Below are positions 57,478 to 64,000 of a stretch of 64,000 nt of DNA, one piece after another; position 1 is the stretch's first letter, and every line of letters starts with the position of its first letter. The DNA comes from Promicromonospora sp. MEB111. GTDB taxonomy: Bacteria > Actinomycetota > Actinomycetes > Actinomycetales > Cellulomonadaceae. The notes below the pieces were generated by a model that did not search any database, was not told the origin of the DNA, and worked only from the letters and a program-made list of their open reading frames with translations. Made by a program: the position numbers and the translations under genes. Where the stretch lies: assembly GCF_030209445.1 (NCBI RefSeq), contig NZ_JARVSD010000016.1:124001-188000 (forward strand), read 5' to 3'.

Positions 57478-58336
57478 CTCGCGGGACGCCTCGGTCTGAT
57501 CGCACCCTCGAATCGCCGCGACGAGTTGAAAGTGACGTCCACCTGCGCACTGCAAGCCTGGTCTCTATACCGGTCCAGCCATGTGCCCGGCGTTTGGCCT
57601 GATAGAGCGCGGTATCAGCAGCCCGCATCAGGGCATCGAGTGTCGCCCCCGGCTCCACCGCTGCCATTCCGAGAGACACCGCGACGCTCAACGCAACCCC
57701 GCGTGCTCCGATCGGTCTCCCGATCTCTTCTCGAAGCCTTTCCATACCCTCTGCCTCCGGAACCTCCTGCAGTGCCAGGACGAACTCGTCTCCACCCCAG
57801 CGGCCGATCAGATCGTCAGGCGCAAAATGACGCTGCAGCCGCTCCGCGACGGCCCGCAGCACACGGTCACCCACCTCATGCCCATATGTGTCGTTGATCG
57901 ACTTGAAGGAATCAAGATCCGCGATCAGGACAACAGCGGGAACGATCGGAACGCCATCATCCAGGGCGTGCTCGACACGCCGCGCCCATGCCCCGCGCGC
58001 CCATACCTGGGTAAGCCCGTCATGCTCGGCCAGCAGCAGCCGGCGCTCCGTCTCCCGCAGCCGCCGCATGTGTTCCCCAAGCTGTCGGCGCGCGATGCGG
58101 AGCTCACCTGCGACCTTTGCGGACTGTCTGTCAGCCTCGGCCGCCTTCCGCTCTGCATCAGCCGCACGCTGCTTCGCTGTTCGCAGTCGCAGCCATGTGA
58201 AAGCAATGAGAATCGCGAATGAGAGAGCGACGACAAGCGAGCGATCACGAAGTTCGCGCACCTGGGTCGGGTGCCAACAGCTCATGGAGCAGTGTGTCGC
58301 GCACAACACCACCACCCCCGCAACCGACCGGCACAT
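57398..58336 (-). CDS. Membrane-anchored GGDEF protein (diguanylate cyclase)
   Basis: A 312-aa protein: one membrane helix (LVVALSFAILIAFTWLRL, about residues 34-51), a charged coiled-coil linker (55-105), then a GGDEF domain (about 105-260) with HDGLTQVWARGAW, ADLDSFKSINDTYGHEVGDR and RWGGDEFVLAL; the GGDEF motif at 181-185 is intact. The inhibitory I-site RxxD just before it is replaced by APDD, so product inhibition is probably absent. It should make cyclic di-GMP at the membrane. The last 50 residues (RRWTSLSTRRGDSRV onward) look unlike any domain and overlap the convergent gene, so an old frameshift or lost stop is possible. Base composition is lower than upstream. Confidence 0.82.
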   Translation of the reverse strand: MCRSVAGVVVLCATHCSMSCWHPTQVRELRDRSLVVALSFAILIAFTWLRLRTAKQRAADAERKAAEADRQSAKVAGELRIARRQLGEHMRRLRETERRLLLAEHDGLTQVWARGAWARRVEHALDDGVPIVPAVVLIADLDSFKSINDTYGHEVGDRVLRAVAERLQRHFAPDDLIGRWGGDEFVLALQEVPEAEGMERLREEIGRPIGARGVALSVAVSLGMAAVEPGATLDALMRAADTALYQAKRRAHGWTGIETRLAVRRWTSLSTRRGDSRVRSDRGVPRAMPPRRACGLSPRNERCLPWLRRGHR

Positions 58337-58407
58337 TCGGCCCTGAACAACATCTCATCGACAAGCCATCCGACCTCTGCTCGACGAGTTGACCAGCAGT
58401 ATCGGTA

Positions 58408-58776
58408 TCAGCGACCGCCGCGCACGCTCTCCAAGCCCAGTCGCAGACCTTCGGGTAGTTCCTCGACGATCTCGCTACCCTGCTGCTCTGGTCCCGGAAG
58501 CTGGAGGAGGAACGATGCCTTGATCACATTGTCGACATCCGGGTCGCCACGTATGAACCAGCCATCCAGAAACGCGAGCAGCGCACGCCAATCGAGCTCG
58601 ACGAACTCGCCCGCCTCACTCGCGTTGTAGGCGGCCAGCAACTCGGGAGTGACCTCGACAGCCAGGAACACGTACGCAAATCCATCATTGCCGTCGTCGA
58701 GATAGCCCTCCAGCTGATCTCGGAAGGATGCGAACGTGTTCGCCAGCTCGCGTGCGAAGAGCTCACTGGTCTCCAT
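58408..58776 (-). CDS. Candidate immunity protein for the Rhs toxin
   Basis: A 122-aa acidic soluble protein (many Asp/Glu; motifs ELFARELANTFASFRDQLEG, YVFLAVEVTPELLAAYNASE, LDWRALLAFLDGWFIRGDPD). Its ATG 58776 overlaps the Rhs stop codon (TGATG), the standard place and coupling for the immunity gene of a polymorphic toxin. I do not recognise the family. Codon use is less GC-biased than the rest of the window, as in the toxin tip. The function is inferred only from position, size, charge and composition. Confidence 0.7.
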   Translation of the reverse strand: METSELFARELANTFASFRDQLEGYLDDGNDGFAYVFLAVEVTPELLAAYNASEAGEFVELDWRALLAFLDGWFIRGDPDVDNVIKASFLLQLPGPEQQGSEIVEELPEGLRLGLESVRGGR

Positions 58777-61700
58777 CAGCACCCCACCCCGTAGTCGCCC
58801 CATGAACCCTTGTACCTGCCCGCGTGTGCATCGTCGATCGCCTGGACCATTCCTTCCGCGATCTCACGATCACGGGGACTGAGCACGATGGCCTGCCTCC
58901 TGCCGCCCTTCGGCTTGTGAGTCGCGGTTCCCGCCAGCATGCTCACCAGTCTGGCCCGGTACGGGGCGGTGCTGAGCACGTGATCCGTATTGTTCACCAG
59001 CTGCCCGGTAAGAACCTGGTGGTTGGCTGCGGCCAGAGCCGTTCCATCACCGATGGCATCCGCACTGCCGACACCGTGCGACATCGCATTCACGAGGTTC
59101 TGCAGGAAGGGGTTCTCAAGACTGTTGTGAACCAGTACCGCAGCGTCATCGACGCCCGAGGACACGTAGAAGGTGTGGTCCTGGTCCACGGTGAGGTTGT
59201 GCACCGTCGCGTGCTCGCGCCCGATGTCGACGTGCACCACCTGGACCCATGTACCGGCGCTGGTCTTGAGCCACTGGCCGGACCGGAGATCGATCGCCTC
59301 GACCCACATCCGCTTCTCCGGGCTCCAGAACGGGTGCCCGTCGGTAGCCACGATCTTCTGTTTGTCGCCGGCAGCGTCCACAACCGTGAGCGTGACCAGG
59401 TTCTTTTCACCAGTGCCTGTGATGTGCGCGGTGACGAGACGACTGCCCGCCAGGTCGCCGGTCGTCTCACCGGCAGCCAGAACCTCGTCGCCTGGCTCGA
59501 CGTTCTCAATCGGCTTTCGGGCACCATTCGCTAGCAGGACGAGAGTGCCTGGCAGGAAACTGTTGACCGGACAGCTCGGCGCCGGTTCGTTGACCTTTCC
59601 TGTGTCACCCTTGCCGGTGGTGTCAGCCTTCTTCTTCGCAGCGTCAGCGCGTGCCTTGGCCTTCGCCTGGGCCGCGAGCTGTTTGACCTTCGCGTCCGCC
59701 GCAGCCTTCGCCTTGGCCGCCTTCGCCGCAGCCTCCCGGGCTGCCTTCGCGGCCGCCGCCTTCGCGGCTTCAGCGGCCTGTTTCGCCTTCTTGGCGCCGG
59801 AGAGGATCTTCTGCGCCCACTTCAGCTCGCTGGAGAAGGTCAGCACGGCCTTGCCGGCCTTGTAGATGGCCTCACCGATCTTCGCCGCCTTGAAGATCTT
59901 GCCCCAGGGCAGCGCACCGACGACGAGCATCACGCACGCGCCGAGGTCGCCGTTCAGGCAGCTCATCAGGTCGTTGATCCCGAGGAACTCCATGAGGATC
60001 TGCCCGCCGGCCTCCAGGATGACGTCGAGCATCGACTTGCCCTGAAGCTGCTGCGCCTTGGCCACGTCCTCGGCGCTCGGGCCTTCGACCTCCGCGCCGG
60101 GATCGTTCGGGTTGGACGTGGTGTCCGCGCCGGTGGGGCTCTCGGTGGTGCCGCCGCCCGTCGGACCCTCGATCTCCCGCTCGCCCGTCGGGTCCGTGAA
60201 CACCATCGGGTTGTTGCCCGCGTACGCGTACGGCGAGGATCCGATCGGCTGCGCGCCCGCCGGGTCCATCGACGAGAACCGCCCCGTGCCCGGGTCGTAG
60301 TTCCGCGCCCGCATCGCGTAGTTGCCCTCGCCCGTCGTCGGGTCGAGGTACGCGCCCGCGAACCGCATCGGGTTCTTGATCGTGTCGCCGGGCCGGGCGT
60401 CCGCCAGCGGTCCGACGCCGGTCAGCGTCGCGCCGTCGGCCGAGGCTCCGTCACCAGAGGCCGTGTCGCCTGAGGCGTCCTCGCCGGCAGCACCCCCCGC
60501 CGCCTCGGCAACCGCCCCGGCGAGCGTCGCCCCCTGCCGCGGGTTGCCGAACGGGTCGTAGTCGTACCCCTCCTCGACCTGACCGTCGGCCGAGAGCATG
60601 TTCGCCACGCCGCCCAGCCAGTCGTGCGTGTAGACGTGCGCCCCGCCCTGCGTCTCCAGCAGCGCGAGCGGTTCGTCCGTGGGCCCGTAGGCGAAGGCCT
60701 GCCGGCCCTGCACCACGCCGTTCACGTCCGTCAGGGTGTCGACGGCGATGTTCTCCAGCGACCCGTTGATGTCCCACGACCAGTGCCGGGTCTTCGCGCC
60801 CGCGCCGACACCCGTGATCGCGTCCAGGCGCATCCGCGTCGCGTCGTAGGTGTAGTTCGTCCGCACCCCGCCCACGGTCGCCCGGGCCAGCGTGCTGTCC
60901 AGGTTGTACTCGAGGCGGTCGTCGCCCGCGCGTGTCTGGTTGCCCAGCAGGTCGTAGCCGTACTCCTTGCGCTCGACGTCCGGCCGGCCGTCCTTGGTGC
61001 CGAACGTGACCTCCCGCAGCAGCTGGCTCGCGTGGTCGTAGGTGTACCGCGTCAGGTCGTCGCCGGCCGTGCCGGTCCGCTTCTGCTCGGTCCGGTTGCC
61101 CAGCAGGTCGTACTCGTACGAGATCCGGCCGGCGGCCTTGCTCCTCGGTCCGCACTCGTGCGCCGCGTAGCAGGCGTCCGTCACACGGTTCGCGTCGTCG
61201 TACGCGTACGCGACCCCCTCGGTGACGCCGCCGCGCGTGGTCATGACCTTCGTCGGGTTGCCCACCTCGTCGAGCGTCAGGTCGAACGCGGACACCGGGT
61301 CCTGCACGCCGTCCACCGGGTCCCCGGTGCGCTCGGTGCCGATCGAGGTGAGCCGACCTGCGTCGTCGTACGCCCGTTCCTCGGTCAGGCCCGTGGTCGC
61401 CGGCAGCGTCGTCGCCGTCCGGCGTCCGGCGACGTCGTACGCGTACTCCCAGCGCGCGCTGTTCGCGCCCACCGAACCGCCGGCCGCCGTCGTGGAGGCG
61501 AGCCGCGAGTCGTCGTCGTACGTCGAGGTGATCGTCGTGCCGTCGGGGTAGGTGCGGTCGGTGATGTTGCCGCGCTGGTCGTACCCGTAGGTGAAGGTCT
61601 CGGTGGCCTGGTTCGCCTCCTCCCGGACCACCTTGGTGATCTGGTCCTCGTCGTCGTACGTCACGGTGCGCACACCCAGCGGGTCGCCGTACGACGTCGT

Positions 61701-64000
61701 CCGGTCCTTCGCGTCGTACCCGTACGTGTACGCGGGCCCGCCCGAACCCACCTGCTGGCTGGTCAGCCGGCTGCGCAGGTCGTACACCGAGGTGATCGTG
61801 CGCTCGGCCCGCTCGGCATCGCTCAGGTCGTCCAGGTCCTCGCGCCGGTCCGTCGTGATGCTCGAGACGGCGTTCGACTCGGCGTCGTACCCCACGTGCG
61901 TGGTCCGGCCCAGCGGGTCGGTGGTGGCCGTCGGGCGGCCGGCGTCGTCGTAGGTGACCTGCGTGCGCCCGCCCTGCGGGTCGCGCACGCCGACCACGCG
62001 GCCGTCGTCGTCGTACGCGAGCACCGTCGCGAAGGCCTGCGAGAACAGCGGCAGCCTCGGCGCGTCCGGCTGGCGCACGTGGCTCACCTGGTCGTCGTCG
62101 CGGTAGGCCACGTAGGTGGTCCCGCCGCGCGCGTCCGTCACCTCGGTCGGGCGGCTGTTCGCGTCGTAGGTGGTCGACGTCGTGTTGCCGAGCGGGTCGA
62201 TCTCGCGCACCCGGTTGCCCGCCAGGTCGTACTCGTAGCGGGTGGTGAAGCGCGCCTTGTCGGCGCCCTCGACGTTGCCGCGCGGCTCCGTCACCGACGC
62301 GAGCAGCCCGTCGTCGGTGTACGCGTACGTCGTGACACCGCCGGTCGGCGAGATCTCCTTGATCTTGTTGCCCGCCGCGTCGTACTCGGTGCGCGTCGTC
62401 TTGTCGCCGGCGTCGGTGCGCGTCGTCTGCCGGCCGTTCTTGTCGTACCCCATCGTGGTGGTGCGGCCCTTGGTGTCCGTCACGGAGCTGACCTGGCCGG
62501 TGTTGCTCCGCTCGAAGCTGGACGTCTTGTTCAGCTCGTTGATCGACGCCGTCGTCCGGTCCAGGGCGTCGACCTTGATGTCGCGGTCCACGTGCTCGCC
62601 GCCCGGGTACGGCATGCGCATCCGGACCGGGTTGTCGTTGGCGTCGTAGAAGTACTCCGTGGTGAAGTCCGCCCGGTCGGCGCCGGGCACGTTGCCGCGC
62701 GGCGAGGTCACGGTCTTGACCAGGCCCTTCGCGTCGTACGTGTACGACGTCGTCAGGTCGTCGCCCCGCATCCGCACGCCCTCGGACTTGCGCCGGCCGG
62801 CCGCCGTGTACCCGAACACGAGCACCCGGCCGCCCGCCTCGACCTTCGACTGGAGGCCGTTGTCGAGGTAGTGGTACCTGCTGACCACGCCCTCGGGCGA
62901 GATCTCGCGGGCGAGCCGGCCCACGTCGTCGAACACCGACCGCCAGCCGTGGGTCTTGCCCGGCTCCTCGACCTCGACCACGCGGTCCTGCTCGTCGTAG
63001 TGCGTCTCGGTGGTGTAGCGCCGGCGGTCGCGCGGGTCCGCGGTGCCGCGCGGGTCGGTCTGCGCCACCTGGCGCCCGGTCCTGTCGTAGAAGAGCTCGC
63101 TGCGGCGCCCCTCCGGCGAGACGACGGCGGACAGCAGCCCCGCGTTCTCCTCGCCGTCCGGCAGGTACTCGTAGCGCGTGACCTTGTCCCGCTGGTCCGT
63201 CGTGGAAGTGCGCAGGCCGCGGTCGTCGTACTCGTGCGTGATGTCGTTGCCCTCGGCGTCGACGCTGCGCACCAGCTCGTCGAACGCGTTGTACGTGTTC
63301 TTCCAGACGTTCCCGTTCGCGTCGGTGAACTCGATCGGGTTGTTCCGGTCGTCGTACCTCGTCTTCTCGTCGAAGCCCTGCGGCGCCACGGCCTGCGTGG
63401 GGTTGCCCTGCGCGTCGAAGCGGACCACGTGCTGGTACTGGTTGCCGTTGACCACGAGGTTGCGGTCCAGCCGCGCGTTGTACCGGTGGTTGTCGGCGTC
63501 GCCGGTGCTGCGCTGGCTGTAGAGCAGCACGTTGCCGCGGTAGCCGTCGTAGACGGAGACGTCGTCGGCGTCGGTGCTGCGCGCCTCCTGCTTGTCCGCG
63601 TCCCACGCGAACGTCATCTCGGCGCCCACCCCGTCGCGCTGGGCGACGACGCGTCCGCCGGTGCCGTACTCGTTCTGCACCGCGACCACGTCGTGCGGGT
63701 CGACCACCTCGGCCAGGCGCCCCTCAGCGTCGTACCGGTACTCCCAGACGTTCCCGCGGGCGTCCTTCACCTTCGCCAGCAGGCCGTCGGCGTACTCGAA
63801 GCGCACCTGGCGCCGGTCCGGCAGCACCACCTTGTCGATCAGCCCGTCGGCCAGGTGCGCGACGGCGGTACGCCCCGACGCGTCGGTGATCCTGACCTCG
63901 TCACGGTCCACGTCGTGGCCCTTGTCGCGGCCCCTGTCGTCGACCTCGACGTAGGCCAGGCGCACGCCGTCGTCGCGCGGGCTGAGCACGGCCGCGAGCC
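58776..64000 (-). CDS. Rhs/YD-repeat polymorphic toxin with Hint domain and novel C-terminal tip (5' end outside window)
   Basis: About 1740 residues are visible; the frame stays open past the right edge. From the N-terminal side there are some 1250 residues of YD repeats (YDxxGR-like: YDDRGLRTSTTD, YDYDPFGNPRQG), which form the Rhs cocoon, then the core end RNYDPGTGRFSSMDPAG and PMVFTDPTG. A linker with a hydrophobic patch (ACVMLVVGALPWGKIFKAAK) and an Ala/Lys-rich stretch (59590-59830) follows, then a Hint domain from CPVNSFLPGTLVLLANG (Cys codon 59571-59573) to VLVHN (59124), and finally a 115-aa tip (59123-58779) with HKPKGGRRQAIVLSPRDREI and ending KGSWGDYGVGC. Hint should cleave the tip free. 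I do not recognise the tip's activity. Confidence 0.9.
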   Translation of the reverse strand, partial: LAAVLSPRDDGVRLAYVEVDDRGRDKGHDVDRDEVRITDASGRTAVAHLADGLIDKVVLPDRRQVRFEYADGLLAKVKDARGNVWEYRYDAEGRLAEVVDPHDVVAVQNEYGTGGRVVAQRDGVGAEMTFAWDADKQEARSTDADDVSVYDGYRGNVLLYSQRSTGDADNHRYNARLDRNLVVNGNQYQHVVRFDAQGNPTQAVAPQGFDEKTRYDDRNNPIEFTDANGNVWKNTYNAFDELVRSVDAEGNDITHEYDDRGLRTSTTDQRDKVTRYEYLPDGEENAGLLSAVVSPEGRRSELFYDRTGRQVAQTDPRGTADPRDRRRYTTETHYDEQDRVVEVEEPGKTHGWRSVFDDVGRLAREISPEGVVSRYHYLDNGLQSKVEAGGRVLVFGYTAAGRRKSEGVRMRGDDLTTSYTYDAKGLVKTVTSPRGNVPGADRADFTTEYFYDANDNPVRMRMPYPGGEHVDRDIKVDALDRTTASINELNKTSSFERSNTGQVSSVTDTKGRTTTMGYDKNGRQTTRTDAGDKTTRTEYDAAGNKIKEISPTGGVTTYAYTDDGLLASVTEPRGNVEGADKARFTTRYEYDLAGNRVREIDPLGNTTSTTYDANSRPTEVTDARGGTTYVAYRDDDQVSHVRQPDAPRLPLFSQAFATVLAYDDDGRVVGVRDPQGGRTQVTYDDAGRPTATTDPLGRTTHVGYDAESNAVSSITTDRREDLDDLSDAERAERTITSVYDLRSRLTSQQVGSGGPAYTYGYDAKDRTTSYGDPLGVRTVTYDDEDQITKVVREEANQATETFTYGYDQRGNITDRTYPDGTTITSTYDDDSRLASTTAAGGSVGANSARWEYAYDVAGRRTATTLPATTGLTEERAYDDAGRLTSIGTERTGDPVDGVQDPVSAFDLTLDEVGNPTKVMTTRGGVTEGVAYAYDDANRVTDACYAAHECGPRSKAAGRISYEYDLLGNRTEQKRTGTAGDDLTRYTYDHASQLLREVTFGTKDGRPDVERKEYGYDLLGNQTRAGDDRLEYNLDSTLARATVGGVRTNYTYDATRMRLDAITGVGAGAKTRHWSWDINGSLENIAVDTLTDVNGVVQGRQAFAYGPTDEPLALLETQGGAHVYTHDWLGGVANMLSADGQVEEGYDYDPFGNPRQGATLAGAVAEAAGGAAGEDASGDTASGDGASADGATLTGVGPLADARPGDTIKNPMRFAGAYLDPTTGEGNYAMRARNYDPGTGRFSSMDPAGAQPIGSSPYAYAGNNPMVFTDPTGEREIEGPTGGGTTESPTGADTTSNPNDPGAEVEGPSAEDVAKAQQLQGKSMLDVILEAGGQILMEFLGINDLMSCLNGDLGACVMLVVGALPWGKIFKAAKIGEAIYKAGKAVLTFSSELKWAQKILSGAKKAKQAAEAAKAAAAKAAREAAAKAAKAKAAADAKVKQLAAQAKAKARADAAKKKADTTGKGDTGKVNEPAPSCPVNSFLPGTLVLLANGARKPIENVEPGDEVLAAGETTGDLAGSRLVTAHITGTGEKNLVTLTVVDAAGDKQKIVATDGHPFWSPEKRMWVEAIDLRSGQWLKTSAGTWVQVVHVDIGREHATVHNLTVDQDHTFYVSSGVDDAAVLVHNSLENPFLQNLVNAMSHGVGSADAIGDGTALAAANHQVLTGQLVNNTDHVLSTAPYRARLVSMLAGTATHKPKGGRRQAIVLSPRDREIAEGMVQAIDDAHAGRYKGSWGDYGVGC

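Noticed and set aside
60451-63606. 1051-codon alternative frame within the Rhs gene
   Set aside because: Out-of-frame translation of YD repeats (Arg/Gly-rich); the YDxxGR frame is the real one.
60000-63990. Regularly spaced similar DNA segments suggesting CRISPR or a tandem array
   Set aside because: The periodicity comes from protein-level YD repeats in the Rhs gene; there are no constant repeats with unique spacers.
1-64000. tRNA, rRNA, insertion sequence or prophage genes
   Set aside because: I looked for tRNA T-arm-like motifs, transposase or integrase motifs and phage structural genes and found none that I could support.

Overview
The window is very GC-rich, dense bacterial DNA with strong third-position GC, ATGA-type gene overlaps and many GTG starts. 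It carries drrAB-like ABC genes, numerous TetR, LacI, ROK and AraC regulators, an F420-type (luciferase-like) oxidoreductase, secreted glycan and protein hydrolases with Tat- or Sec-type signals, and promoters whose -10 hexamer lies 6-7 nt before the start codon (leaderless mRNAs). This fits a Gram-positive actinomycete. The glycan-oriented content suggests Micrococcales, perhaps a Promicromonosporaceae or Cellulomonadaceae relative; the genus is inference. I saw no rRNA, tRNA, CRISPR array or insertion sequence.

Layout. 1-5.8 kb: the end of a DapA-like aldolase, then a Tat-exported beta-helix protein, a double-domain FAH-like hydrolase and a CSPSR sulfatase, overlapping or closely spaced, which looks like a catabolic set for a sulfated or uronate-containing glycan. 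6-19 kb: small regulator/enzyme units (SDRs, alpha/beta hydrolase, quinone-oxidoreductase-like protein, YibE/F membrane protein, nitroreductase-like protein, HAD phosphatase, glycolipid-binding protein, DoxX), several beside TetR or AraC regulators with visible inverted-repeat operators. 19-24 kb: MerR plus drug-type ABC exporter, VanY-like carboxypeptidase, ECF sigma factor and membrane partner. 24-29 kb: GNAT, a chloramphenicol-exporter-type MFS gene behind a leader peptide and hairpins, a lipoprotein, LysR and DJ-1/PfpI genes. 28.7-31.2 kb: metE behind a SAM-I riboswitch whose closing helix overlaps the Shine-Dalgarno sequence.

31-46.6 kb is a carbohydrate region. On the minus strand a ROK regulator, xylose-type binding lipoprotein, ATPase, permease and LacI regulator form one overlapping operon, followed by a 1453-aa secreted GH92 alpha-mannosidase with a LacI-type operator on its promoter and a streptogrisin-type protease with a ricin-lectin tail. 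Diverging on the plus strand is a glucose-type ABC operon with a strong hairpin between binding protein and permeases. 46.6-54.6 kb: an NhaA-DsbA fusion and a TrmB/LuxR-like regulator, bracketed by two related 50-bp palindromes, then a 1563-aa subtilase. 54.8-58.3 kb: M20 amidohydrolase, LLM oxidoreductase, a small membrane protein and a GGDEF protein.

The right end (58.4-64 kb) is the most unusual part: an Rhs polymorphic toxin (5' end outside the window) with YD repeats, Rhs core, Ala/Lys-rich linker, a Hint self-cleaving domain and a 115-aa C-terminal toxin that I do not recognise, followed with a TGATG overlap by a small acidic candidate immunity protein. Base composition drops noticeably there. 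Across the window, long near-perfect palindromes sit at gene 3' ends (at least six), and short-period minisatellites extend protein termini or linkers.
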